32,759 nucleotides of DNA from an uncultured Eubacteriales bacterium (GCA_902765735.1 CACXBB010000028.1:1-32759), one strand, 5' to 3'; shown: positions 24,311 through 31,825, numbered from the stretch's first letter. A program made the numbers and translations. Notes: a model not told the origin generated them from the sequence alone.

Positions 24311-24473
24311 GACCTCTTCCGTCAGCATCAAAGGATGCTGCCACCTTCCCCTGAAGGGGAAGGCAGGACCTCTTCCGTCAGCATCAAAGGATGCTGCCAC
24401 CTTCCCCTGAAGGGGAAGGCAGGACCTCTTCCGTCTGGCCTGCGGCCAGCCACCTTCCCCTGAAGGGGAAGGC
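24311..24473. repeat. Three tandem double-hairpin units (56-bp repeat)
   Basis: Units at 24311-24366 and 24367-24422 are identical. The third, at 24423-24473, keeps the flanks (CCTCTTCCGTC, GCCACCTTCCCC-TGAA-GGGGAAGGC) but has a different first stem: TGGCC-TGC-GGCCA instead of AGCATC-AAAG-GATGCT. The array lies between the isomerase terminator and the NifX-like gene. Confidence 0.9.
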
Positions 24474-24477
24474 TTGT

Positions 24478-24873
24478 TCAGCCGCAGTGGCCGCAGTCGC
24501 CGGCGCAGCTTGAGCAGTCGCCGCCGCAGTCGCAGTCGTCGTGCTGTGTGCAGCGGATGTCGGGGTCGTAGGCCAGGGCGCCCTTGATCAGATCGCTGAT
24601 GGCGTCGTCCGCATGGCCGGTCACGCCGCCGTAGAACAGTATGCCCGCGTCGTTGAGCGCGCGCATGGCGTCCTCGCCGATGTTGCCGCAGATCACCGCG
24701 CGGACGTCCAGCGATTTAAGCAGCTCCGCTACCGCCTGATGGCCCGATTCCTCGGGCTCCACGATGAGCTCCATCAGGACCTGGCGGTTCTCGACCTCGT
24801 AGATTTTGAAGTGCTTCGCGTGGCCGAAGTGCTGGAATATCATGCCCTCGAAGAATGGGATCGCGATGCGCAT
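24478..24873 (-). CDS. NifX/NafY-type dinitrogenase cofactor-binding family protein with cysteine-rich tail
   Basis: A 131-residue member of COG1433 (NifB/NifX/NafY-like), a fold that holds iron-molybdenum cofactor precursors in nitrogen fixers but is widespread in anaerobes without nitrogenase. MRIAIPFFEGMIFQHFGHAKHF opens the protein, and LDVRAVICGNIGEDAMRALNDAGI is the conserved core. The last 24 residues hold seven cysteines (108, 114, 116, 120, 123, 127, 130) with histidine and aspartate, which suggests a metal or cluster-binding tail. The physiological cargo is unknown. AAGGAGG precedes the ATG, and its own promoter overlaps the end of the upstream regulator gene. Confidence 0.88.
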   Translation of the reverse strand: MRIAIPFFEGMIFQHFGHAKHFKIYEVENRQVLMELIVEPEESGHQAVAELLKSLDVRAVICGNIGEDAMRALNDAGILFYGGVTGHADDAISDLIKGALAYDPDIRCTQHDDCDCGGDCSSCAGDCGHCG

Positions 24874-24905
24874 GGGTTTGCCTCCTTGAAAATGTCATCC
24901 CATGA

Positions 24906-24934
24906 AGGATAGCACATTTTGGGCGGGCTGTCAA
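24906..24934 (-). promoter_or_regulatory. Promoter of the NifX-like gene
   Basis: On the minus strand TTGACA (24934-24929) and TATCCT (24911-24906) are 17 bp apart, with a TGn extension before the -10. The -35 box overlaps the stop codon of the MerR-type gene. Confidence 0.65.
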
Positions 24935-25668
24935 TCGCCGGACAGCGAAGCGTCGATGGCTGTCCGGATGAACGCGCCGGTGCCGGGGCCGCCGGCGGCG
25001 TCGATGTTCTCCGTCATGCTGCCGCCCCCGGCGTACATCGCCCCGAGGCCGCGAAGGATGTCGTCGGTACATTCGTAGTAGTGTTCGGTGATGTACTCCC
25101 GCAGCCTGTCGACCTGTTCGCGCACCTCCGCCGCGTCGGGGGAGAGGTGCTTCATCTGACCGAACGCCGCCATCAGGTTCATCATGCCCTGGCCCAGCAG
25201 CTTCTCCTGCTCGGGCGTGCGCCGGGCGGACTTGTGCGCGAATTCCTTCCACGCGGCGGTGTCGCCCCAGCTGGCCCGGGCCTCGGCGGCGTACTGTTCG
25301 ATCTTCGTGGTGTCGAATGCCTCAAAACGCATGTTGTTCATATCGATGCCAAACCCCCTTAAACTCTTCGCCAGCAGGAGCAGGTTGTCGAAGTGCTCCC
25401 GCTTCATCTCCAGCAGCGCGATCTGCTGGTCCAGCGCCCGGTTTCGGTCAAAGGCGGGGCTGTCCAGTATCGCCTTGATGTCCTTCAGGGGAAACTCCAG
25501 CGTCCGATAAAGCATGATACATTGCAGTCGCACCAACGCGCTCTCATCGTACAGCCGATAGCCCGCGTCGCTGACGGCGGTGGGCTTCAACAGCCCGATC
25601 CGGTCGTAGTGATGCAGTGCCCGGATGCTGACGCCGGTGAGGGCGCTGACCTCGTGAACGGTTTTCAT
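24931..25668 (-). CDS. MerR-family regulator with TipAS-like ligand domain
   Basis: A 245-residue transcription activator. Residues 1-70 form the MerR winged helix (MKTVHEVSALTGVSIRALHHYDRIGLLKP, then DAGYRLYDESAL). A dimerisation helix follows (about 75-110). The C-terminal part (about 125-245) resembles TipAS, which binds drug-like peptides in TipA and multidrug ligands in Mta-type proteins. I chose the ATG at 25668 after AGGGGGAA; the frame upstream runs through the promoter. A textbook MerR operator with a 19-bp spacer lies directly upstream, so it is almost certainly autoregulated. The ligand and other targets are unknown. Confidence 0.9.
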   Translation of the reverse strand: MKTVHEVSALTGVSIRALHHYDRIGLLKPTAVSDAGYRLYDESALVRLQCIMLYRTLEFPLKDIKAILDSPAFDRNRALDQQIALLEMKREHFDNLLLLAKSLRGFGIDMNNMRFEAFDTTKIEQYAAEARASWGDTAAWKEFAHKSARRTPEQEKLLGQGMMNLMAAFGQMKHLSPDAAEVREQVDRLREYITEHYYECTDDILRGLGAMYAGGGSMTENIDAAGGPGTGAFIRTAIDASLSGD

Positions 25669-25688
25669 CGTATTCCCCCTTCGCCATA

Positions 25689-25719
25689 AGAATAGACCCT
25701 GACGCGACGTCAGGGTCAA
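25689..25719 (-). promoter_or_regulatory. MerR-type promoter with palindrome in a 19-bp spacer
   Basis: On the minus strand TTGACC (25719-25714) and TATTCT (25694-25689) are 19 bp apart, the overlong spacing of MerR-activated promoters. The spacer is filled by a perfect palindrome, GACCCTGACG-TCG-CGTCAGGGTC (25695-25717). The site lies about 20 bp upstream of the regulator's start. Confidence 0.85.
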
Positions 25720-25740
25720 GGGCTTGTCAGACATTTAACA

Positions 25741-26433
25741 TTACAGCGTGCGCAGGGCGTCCACCAGGGCGGTCTTGCCGGCGGTCCTGTCGTCCTTCAT
25801 CTTGATGATCCTGGCGGGGACCCCGGCCACCACGGCATTTTCCGGCACATCGCTGATGACGATGCTGCCCGCGGCCACCACGGCGTTCTTGCCGATGCGC
25901 ACGCCCTCGATGACCACGGCGTTGGCGCCGATGAGCACGCCGTCCTCGACGATCACGGGCGTCGCGCTGGCGGGCTCCACCACCCCGGCCAGCACCGCGC
26001 CGGCCCCGATGTGGCAGCGGCTGCCCACGGTGGCCCGGCCGCCCAGCACCGCGCCCATGTCGATCATGGTGTCCGCGCCGATCACCGCGCCGATGTTGAT
26101 GACCGCGCCCATCATGATCACCGCGCGGTCGCCGATCTCCACCCGGTCGCGGATGATCGCGCCGGGCTCGATGCGGGCGTTGACGGGCTTCACGTCCAGA
26201 AGCGGCACCGCGCTGTTGCGGCGGTCGGCCTCGATGACGTAATCCTGGATGCTGTCGGCGTTGGCCTTCAGCACCGGCTCGATGTCGGCCCACTCGCCGA
26301 ACACCACGCAGTCCTTTTCGCCGAACACCCTGCAGTTCGGGAAGGCGACGGGGGCGGCGGCCTTCACGTACACCTTCACCGGGGTTTTCTTCTCGGCGTC
26401 ATGAATGAAGCGAATGATTTCCTCAGCGTTCAT
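25741..26433 (-). CDS. dapH: Tetrahydrodipicolinate N-acetyltransferase
   Basis: Third gene of the dap operon. It acetylates tetrahydrodipicolinate in the acetylase branch of diaminopimelate/lysine synthesis. The 230-residue length fits DapH. An N-terminal helical part ([23 protein letters not shown]) precedes a left-handed beta-helix of hexapeptide repeats from about residue 85 ([34 protein letters not shown] and onward). The closing [11 protein letters not shown] is typical of hexapeptide acyltransferases. AGGAGG precedes the ATG, 9 bp after the dapB stop. The later genes of this branch (the aminotransferase and N-acetyl-diaminopimelate deacetylase) are not in the window. Confidence 0.95.
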   Translation of the reverse strand: MNAEEIIRFIHDAEKKTPVKVYVKAAAPVAFPNCRVFGEKDCVVFGEWADIEPVLKANADSIQDYVIEADRRNSAVPLLDVKPVNARIEPGAIIRDRVEIGDRAVIMMGAVINIGAVIGADTMIDMGAVLGGRATVGSRCHIGAGAVLAGVVEPASATPVIVEDGVLIGANAVVIEGVRIGKNAVVAAGSIVISDVPENAVVAGVPARIIKMKDDRTAGKTALVDALRTL

Positions 26434-26442
26434 GGGACCTCC

Positions 26443-27159
26443 TCAGACGTCCAATACGTCGTCCATATTGTATAGACCCGCGGGCTGACCCACCACGAAG
26501 CGCGCGGCCCGCATGGCCCCGGCGGCGAATATGCGGCGGCTGGCGGCGGTGTGTTTGAACTCCAGCGTCTCGTCGATGCCGAAGAAGAACACGCTGTGCT
26601 CCCCGGCCACGGTGCCGCCCCGCAGCGCGTGGATGCCGATCTCGTGGCCCCGGGCTCCGGGCACGCCTTCGCGCCCGTAGACGTGGTCGAAGCTGTCGTC
26701 CGGGTCCACGGCCTTGAGCAGCATCTTCGCGGTGCCGCTGGGGGCGTCCACCTTCTGGTTGTGGTGGGTCTCCACGATCTCGATGTCGAAGCTGTCCCTG
26801 AGCGCCGGGGCGACCATAGCCACCGCTCGCTTCAGGACCGCCACGCCCACGGAGTAGTTCGAGGAGTGCATCACCCGCAGGGTCTTCGATGCCTCGCGGA
26901 TCATATCCAGCTGCTCCTCGGTGAAGCCCGTGGTGCCGATCACCACGGCGCAACCGTCCCGGCGGGCGCGCTCGAGGATGCCCTCCAGGTTGCCGGGGTA
27001 GGAGAAATCGATGATGACGTCGGCATGGCCGGGCACGTCCAGCGGGGAGTCGTACAGCCCCGGGTGCACCACGCCGATGATGTCCATATCCTCCGACTGG
27101 AGCGCGATCTGCTCGATCATCAGCCCCATTCGGCCGTAGCCGCAAAGTATGATGTTCAT
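26443..27159 (-). CDS. dapB: 4-hydroxy-tetrahydrodipicolinate reductase
   Basis: NAD(P)H-dependent reductase of the lysine/DAP pathway, 238 residues. The N-terminal MNIILCGYGRMG is the nucleotide-binding loop. VETHHNQKVDAPSGTA holds the catalytic histidine and lysine segment (E. coli HHRHKVDAPSGTA). SSNYSVGV and GVPGARGHEIGIHALRGG also match the family. It starts immediately after the dapA TAA stop, with GGAGG inside the end of dapA, so translation is coupled. It is the middle gene of dapA-dapB-dapH. Confidence 0.96.
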   Translation of the reverse strand: MNIILCGYGRMGLMIEQIALQSEDMDIIGVVHPGLYDSPLDVPGHADVIIDFSYPGNLEGILERARRDGCAVVIGTTGFTEEQLDMIREASKTLRVMHSSNYSVGVAVLKRAVAMVAPALRDSFDIEIVETHHNQKVDAPSGTAKMLLKAVDPDDSFDHVYGREGVPGARGHEIGIHALRGGTVAGEHSVFFFGIDETLEFKHTAASRRIFAAGAMRAARFVVGQPAGLYNMDDVLDV

Positions 27160-28032
27160 TTATGCCTCCAATACCTTCATGGCTTCGATCAGCTTCGCCT
27201 TGTTCGCCGGGTCCATCTCGCACAGCGGCAGGCGGTAGCCGCCCACGTCCATGCCCCGCAGGTTCATGGCCTCCTTGATCGGGATGGGGTTGACCTCGAT
27301 GAACAGCGCGTTGATGAGGTCCAGGTACTTGAGCTGCATCTCGCGGGCCTTCTGCGCGTCGCCGGCGAACCAGGCCGCGCACATGTCGTGCACCTCGCGG
27401 GGGCACAGGTTGGCCCACACGCTCACCACGCCGGTGCCGCCCAGCGAGAGGATGGGCACCACCATGTCGTCGTTGCCGGACATCATGCAGAAGTCGTCGT
27501 TGCACAGGTTGGCCACCTTCGCGGCGAAGGAGATGTTGCCGCTGGCCTCCTTGATGCCCTTGATGTTGTCGATCTTCGACAGCGCCTCGATGCAGTCCAG
27601 CGACAGGCTGCAGCCCGTGCGGGAGGGCACGTTGTAGAGAAGAATCGGAAGATTTACCTGCTCGGCCACGGTGGCGAAGTGGCGGTACATGCCCTTCTGG
27701 TTGGCCTTGTTGTAGTAGGGGGTGATGAGCAAAAGCCCGTCCACGCCGCAGTCCCGGAAGGTGCGGCTCTTCATCAGGGAGGTCTCCGTGGAGTTGGAGC
27801 CGCCGCCCGCGATGACCGGGATCGCCCCGCCCACGCAGTCCACCACGCAGCGCACGATGGCGGCGTCCTCGGCGTGCTCGGTGGTGCTGGACTCGCCGGT
27901 GGTGCCCAGGATCACCAGGCCGTCGGTGCCGTTCTCCACGTGCCAGCGGCAAAGCTCCTTCAGCTTCTCGAAATTGACCGACCCGTCTTCGTGAAAGGGC
28001 GTGACCAGCGCGACATAGCTTCCCTTGAACAT
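27160..28032 (-). CDS. dapA: 4-hydroxy-tetrahydrodipicolinate synthase
   Basis: Condenses pyruvate with aspartate semialdehyde, the first committed step to lysine and DAP. The 290-residue protein has Schiff-base Lys161 (IKGIKEASG), Tyr133 (LLYNVPSRTG) and Thr44-Thr45 (LGTTGESST), the same numbering as E. coli. I chose the ATG at 28032 with AGGTGAT upstream; a GTG 9 bp earlier is inside that site. It is first in dapA-dapB-dapH. A 105-bp hairpin element lies in its leader. No lysine riboswitch was recognised. Confidence 0.96.
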   Translation of the reverse strand: MFKGSYVALVTPFHEDGSVNFEKLKELCRWHVENGTDGLVILGTTGESSTTEHAEDAAIVRCVVDCVGGAIPVIAGGGSNSTETSLMKSRTFRDCGVDGLLLITPYYNKANQKGMYRHFATVAEQVNLPILLYNVPSRTGCSLSLDCIEALSKIDNIKGIKEASGNISFAAKVANLCNDDFCMMSGNDDMVVPILSLGGTGVVSVWANLCPREVHDMCAAWFAGDAQKAREMQLKYLDLINALFIEVNPIPIKEAMNLRGMDVGGYRLPLCEMDPANKAKLIEAMKVLEA

Positions 28033-28056
28033 GAATATCACCTGTCCTTTTGGTAG

Positions 28057-28161
28057 CTGTTCAGTCCGGGGTTGCGTTTTCGGCGGGCGATGAGGGCATC
28101 GCCCCTACAACAGCGCGTTATCCGTAGGGGCGATCCCCTGATCGCCCGCCGGACTGAACAG
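28057..28161. repeat. Palindromic MITE-like element D in the dapA leader
   Basis: Outer arms CTGTTCAGTCCGG and CCGGACTGAACAG are perfect 13-bp inverted repeats. Inside them, a 27-bp inverted repeat (ending CATCGCCCCTAC on the left, starting GTAGGGGCGAT on the right) has two mismatches. The centre is about 15 bp. The GTAGGGGCG core is shared with the repeats at 2413 and 21415. It lies between the dapA promoter candidate and the gene, so it would be transcribed as a long hairpin. Confidence 0.8.
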
Positions 28162-28186
28162 TTACGAATTTGATTTTTATGCTTTT

Positions 28187-28215
28187 ATGGTAGCAGACCA
28201 ATATTATATTTGCAA
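28187..28215 (-). promoter_or_regulatory. Promoter candidate for dapA-dapB-dapH
   Basis: On the minus strand TTGCAA (28215-28210) and TACCAT (28192-28187) are 17 bp apart, with TG one base before the -10 hexamer. It lies upstream of element D. The stretch 28216-28440 between this and the VanW-type promoter is A+T-rich, and I see no gene in it. Confidence 0.4.
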
Positions 28216-28443
28216 GGCTTCCCCGGCGTGGAATATGTGATACTGAGCATGAGGAAAACTGATGGAAAATGCCGTTATCCATCGGTGTTGCTTGTGTCAA
28301 ACGGACGCCGTAAATGTTATGGTCTGCGGCATATCTTAATAAATTTACATGTAATTAATGGATACACGGGTTCGGGAGGGCCGACAGACCCTAAAATATG
28401 AAAAAAGTTTTAAATATTTTTACAAAAATTATGCGCTGCCCCC

Positions 28444-28472
28444 TTCTCAATTGGGCGCGGGTGTGCTATAAT
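28444..28472 (+). promoter_or_regulatory. Promoter of the VanW-type gene
   Basis: TTCTCA (28444-28449) and TATAAT (28467-28472) have a 17-bp spacer, with TGC directly before the -10 as an extended element. A GAGACGTCTC palindrome follows at about 28486-28495. Confidence 0.55.
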
Positions 28473-28556
28473 AATGGCACGAATGAGACGTCTCGGCGTC
28501 TGGTTCGCCGAAATTGAAACCAATTTGCTGATTACGGCATGAAGGCGGGATCTTCA

Positions 28557-30218
28557 TTGACGAGTGAACGATATTATTACAGCGGCCAGCCGGCGGCCTA
28601 CGCGCCGCGGGGCCGGTATGGCGGCACGATGTACCGGGCGCAGTCCGGCGGCGGCCGGGGGAGCGCCCCGCGGCGTCCGGGCGGAAGCTCCGGGCGCGCG
28701 CCGATCAATCGGGGCGGGCAGCCGGGCGGCTACCGGCCCGAGCCCCGCAACGCCTCCGGGCAGCGCCGGGGCCCGCAGTCCCAGGGTCGCAGGGCCGCCG
28801 CGTCCCCCCGCCGCAAGGGTCTCCCCGCTTGGGCGAGGCTGGGCGCGCTTGTGCTGGCGGCGGCGCTGGTGATCCTCCTGGGCGTGAAGCTGGTCGGCGG
28901 CATCAGCGACGCCTCGGTGGAGCGCTTTGCGGACAACGTGTACGTCAACGGCGTCAAGCTCACCGGCATGACGAAGGACGAGGGCGTCGGCTACATGCAG
29001 GAGCTGAGGGACCAGTGGCTCAACCAGACCAGCACGCTGACCTTCAAGGACAGGCAGTGGGACTTCTCCCCGGCGCAGGTCAAGGCGGATCTGAACTTCG
29101 ACGACCAGCTTGAGAAGGCCTGGAGCCTGGGCCACGTGGGCAGCCGCGCGGACCGGAAGATGATCGTGGACAGCCTCAAGCTGGCTCCGGCGGAGTTCGT
29201 CAGCAACCCCACCTACGACGAGGCGGCGCTTGACAAATTCGTGGCCGACATCGCCTCTCAGGTGGACGAGGAGCCCATCGACGCCGAGGTCACCCTGACG
29301 GAGTTGAAGCCCGTGATCACCCGGGCGTCCGTCAACGGCTGGAAGCTGGATCAGGCACAGCTCAAGGACAACCTGGTGCAGCTGATCGAGACCGGCAAGA
29401 CCGACCTGAACCTGCCGGTCAACGAGGTGCAGCCCACCATCACCTCCGAGGACATGGAGATGCGCGTGATCGCCAAGTGCGAGACCGACGTCACCTTCCG
29501 CGGGCGTCCCAGCCGCACCAACGTGCGGGTGGCGCTGGAGCACTTCAACCTGTTCGCCGTGTATCCGGGGGACACCATCAGCTTCAATGACGTCGTGGGG
29601 CCGCGCACCGAGGCGGCGGGCTTCATGAAGGCCCCGGAGTACGCCGGCAGCAACGAGGAGATGGGCATCGGCGGCGGCGTGTGCCAGGCCTCCACCACGC
29701 TGTACAACGCCATCATACAGGCGGGGATGACCATCATCGAGCGCAATCGCCACACCATGACCGTCTCCTACGTGGAGCCCAGCCAGGACGCCGCCGTCAA
29801 CTACGGCAAGAAGGACCTGGTGTTCCGCAACGACACCGGCCACGCCATCTACATCTACACCAACGTGACCAAGGAGCTGGCCAGCGTGACCATCTACGGC
29901 ACGCGCCCCGAGTACTTCAGCCGGCTGGAGAGCGTCATCATCCACGAGGAGCCCTCCGAGCGCGTGGGCTATCAGGACGACGAAGAGGGCAAGTACGTCT
30001 ACTACACCACCGATCCGCCCGTGCTGTACAAGGAGGGCCACGGCAGCTGCGAGAGCGAGGGCTGGATCGTCTCCTACGACTGGGACACCAAGCAGGAGGT
30101 CAGCCGCGTGCAGGTCAACCACGATGTGTATTCGCCCGGCGTCAACGTCTACTGGCGCGGCGTCCACAACCTGGACGGCAGCGTCGAGACCACCGCCGAA
30201 CCCGTGGAATGGTCGTAA
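28557..30218 (+). CDS. VanW/YoaR-type membrane-anchored wall protein
   Basis: About 553 residues. The N-terminal 88 or so residues are cytoplasmic, basic and rich in Gly, Arg, Pro and Ser (low complexity). One membrane helix follows (about 91-112), then an extracellular part with a PG_binding_4-like domain (about 120-290) and a VanW domain (about 310-450) holding TISFNDVVGPRTEAAGF and GGGVCQASTTLYNAII. A C-terminal region of unknown fold ends the protein. The role is thought to be cell-wall related but is not established. I prefer the TTG at 28557, which has AAGGCGG 8 bases upstream; the in-frame ATG at 28539 has no visible site and would add six residues. Confidence 0.85.
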   Translation: MTSERYYYSGQPAAYAPRGRYGGTMYRAQSGGGRGSAPRRPGGSSGRAPINRGGQPGGYRPEPRNASGQRRGPQSQGRRAAASPRRKGLPAWARLGALVLAAALVILLGVKLVGGISDASVERFADNVYVNGVKLTGMTKDEGVGYMQELRDQWLNQTSTLTFKDRQWDFSPAQVKADLNFDDQLEKAWSLGHVGSRADRKMIVDSLKLAPAEFVSNPTYDEAALDKFVADIASQVDEEPIDAEVTLTELKPVITRASVNGWKLDQAQLKDNLVQLIETGKTDLNLPVNEVQPTITSEDMEMRVIAKCETDVTFRGRPSRTNVRVALEHFNLFAVYPGDTISFNDVVGPRTEAAGFMKAPEYAGSNEEMGIGGGVCQASTTLYNAIIQAGMTIIERNRHTMTVSYVEPSQDAAVNYGKKDLVFRNDTGHAIYIYTNVTKELASVTIYGTRPEYFSRLESVIIHEEPSERVGYQDDEEGKYVYYTTDPPVLYKEGHGSCESEGWIVSYDWDTKQEVSRVQVNHDVYSPGVNVYWRGVHNLDGSVETTAEPVEWS

Positions 30219-30226
30219 TCATTCCG

Positions 30227-30257
30227 ACAGCCGTCTCATGACGAGGCGGCTGTTTTT
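30227..30257 (+). terminator. Terminator of the VanW-type gene
   Basis: ACAGCCGTCTC pairs with GAGGCGGCTGT through 11 positions (one G-T pair), loop of 5, then a run of five T. It begins 8 bp after the stop. Confidence 0.88.
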
Positions 30258-30363
30258 GTGCCCTTCACGGATGCTTGGAGGGACCTCTCCGCCTCGCTTC
30301 GCTCGGCACCTCCCACTCCCTCCGTCTCGGCTTCGCCGAGCCACCTCCCTCTAAGAGGGAGGC
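30258..30363. repeat. Double-hairpin repeats after the VanW-type gene
   Basis: One complete unit, CTCCCTCCGTC, stem TCGGC-TTC-GCCGA, then GCCACCTCCCTC-TAAG-AGGGAGGC, is preceded by a degraded relative (CTCTCCGCCTCGC...CGGCACCTCCC). The complete unit matches 20207-20254 apart from the loop bases. Confidence 0.75.
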
Positions 30364-30465
30364 ATGACGGAGAGGCAAGGGGGTTACGGCATAAGCGCGG
30401 CAGCCTCGGCTCCCCCTTACACGCACCGGCGTCCGCGCAAGCGGGCCGCCGGCAGCGCCGCGCTG

Positions 30466-30605
30466 GCATCCGTAGGATGCAAGGCGACAATCCCGAATGG
30501 GATTGTCGGTTCGCCCAAAGGGCGAACTGCCGACGTCGGAAATCGGGACTGTTTTCAGCGAGAACGGGCCGGCAGGCCCCCGGAACGGTGGACCGCCGTA
30601 GGCGG
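30466..30605. repeat. Run of short perfect hairpins upstream of prs
   Basis: In order: GCATCC-GTA-GGATGC; GACAATCCC-GAAT-GGGATTGTC; TTCGCCC-AAA-GGGCGAA; the palindrome CCGACGTCGG; GGGCC-GGCA-GGCCC; and CCGCC-GTA-GGCGG. No open frame with recognisable content lies here. Together with the repeats before it, this fills the 592-bp gap between the VanW-type gene and prs. Confidence 0.65.
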
Positions 30606-30730
30606 GACGGATGAGGTGCCTATCCCACAAGGAAAAGTGAGAAGCCTGTTTTTGCGCCCGTTTCCCTGATCAATTGCAGAAATAACGGTATTTTCATGCC
30701 ATAAAGCATGCAGTTTAACAGGAAATCGGT

Positions 30731-30736
30731 TATACT
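30731..30736 (+). promoter_or_regulatory. Weak -10 candidate for prs
   Basis: TATACT lies 74 bp upstream of the prs ATG. The position 17 bp before it reads ATGCAG, so no good -35 box supports it. Confidence 0.25.
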
Positions 30737-30810
30737 GATAGTAACGGCTGTAACGAGGCGGGCCGGAGCGATCATTAACCGTCCACCAAAGAAAAGGAGT
30801 GTTTGGGGTC

Positions 30811-31815
30811 ATGTTTGAAACTGCGAACGTATCCATATTCGCCGGCAGCGGCGGGCGCGTGTTTGCCGAGCGGATGTGCAGCTACATGGGCAAGCCTCTG
30901 GGTTCCTGCGAGATCATCACCTTCTCCGAGGGCAACACCTTCGTGCGCGTGAACGAATCCGTGCGCGACCGCGACGTCATACTGGTGCAGCCCATCGGCA
31001 TGCGCTCCAATGACGAATTTGTCGAGATACTCTTCTGGATGGACGCCTTCAAGCGCGCCAACGCCAACACCGTCACCCTGGTCATGCCGTACTTCGGCTA
31101 CGGCAAGGGCGACAAGAAGGACGAGCCCCGCGTCTCCATCCGCGCCAGAGTGTGCGCGGAGTGCATGGAGCTGGCCGGAGCGGACCGCTTCGCCACCATG
31201 GACCTCCACGCCCAGCAGCTCCAGGGCTTCTTCAAAAAGCCCATGGATCACCTCTACGCCCTTCCGATGCTGACCGAGGTGGTCAAGCGGCACGTGGGCA
31301 CCGAGAACATGGTGGTCGTCTCCCCGGACGCCGGCTATGCCAAGCAGGCCCGCAAGTTCGCCGACATACTGGAGCTGCCCATCGCCATCGGCGACAAGAC
31401 CCGCTCCGACCACACCGAGAACGCCGCCGTATTGGAGGTCATCGGCAATGTGGACGGCAAGAACTGCCTGATCGTGGACGACTTCACCATCTCCGGCGGC
31501 ACGCTGGTCAACCTGGCCGAGTCGCTCAAGGCCCGCGGCGCGAAGGAGATCACCGCCATGCTCAGCCACAACATCATCTCCCCGCGGGGCATCGAGAAGA
31601 TCAACAACAGCCCCATCAAGATGGTCTATTCCACCGACACCGTGTACAATCCCAACATCATCGGCGAGGAGAAGTTCCGCACCGTGTCCGTCGCGCCGAT
31701 GTTCGCGGAGACCATCATGCGCTATTACAACTACGAATCCATCAACGCCATGTTCAACAAGCTGCCCCACAAGGTGGTGGAGGCGGGCTTCCGCTTTACC
31801 GGACTGGAGATCTGA
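30811..31815 (+). CDS. prs: Divergent ribose-phosphate pyrophosphokinase (PRPP synthetase)
   Basis: Makes PRPP from ribose-5-phosphate and ATP for nucleotide, histidine and tryptophan synthesis. The 334-residue protein keeps the family frame: ITFSEGNTFVRVNESVRDRDVILVQ, TMDLHAQQLQGFF (His133), VVVSPDAGYAKQARKFAD and IVDDFTISGGTLVNL. Two key segments differ from the usual enzyme: the flexible loop reads YGKGDKKDEPR rather than YARQDRK, and the PRPP loop reads DDFTISGGT rather than DDMIDTAGT or similar. It may be a subclass or a paralogue rather than the housekeeping copy. The ATG at 30811 is 12 bases after AAGGAG, slightly long; an in-frame GTG at 30799 abuts that site. A terminator follows. 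Confidence 0.85.
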   Translation: MFETANVSIFAGSGGRVFAERMCSYMGKPLGSCEIITFSEGNTFVRVNESVRDRDVILVQPIGMRSNDEFVEILFWMDAFKRANANTVTLVMPYFGYGKGDKKDEPRVSIRARVCAECMELAGADRFATMDLHAQQLQGFFKKPMDHLYALPMLTEVVKRHVGTENMVVVSPDAGYAKQARKFADILELPIAIGDKTRSDHTENAAVLEVIGNVDGKNCLIVDDFTISGGTLVNLAESLKARGAKEITAMLSHNIISPRGIEKINNSPIKMVYSTDTVYNPNIIGEEKFRTVSVAPMFAETIMRYYNYESINAMFNKLPHKVVEAGFRFTGLEI

Positions 31816-31825
31816 GCGATCATGC

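Noticed and set aside
24311-24473. CRISPR array
   Set aside because: The units are direct tandem copies with no unique spacers, and no cas genes are near.
28041-28210. Lysine riboswitch upstream of dapA
   Set aside because: The leader is a simple two-arm palindrome; none of the lysine aptamer's junction sequences was seen.
28210-28401. 63-residue open frame between dapA and the VanW-type gene
   Set aside because: No ribosome-binding site, no recognisable family, and it begins inside the dapA promoter candidate.
30265-30630. 121-residue minus-strand frame over the hairpin array
   Set aside because: The frame runs through the repeats and has Pro/Arg/Gly-rich content with no family resemblance.
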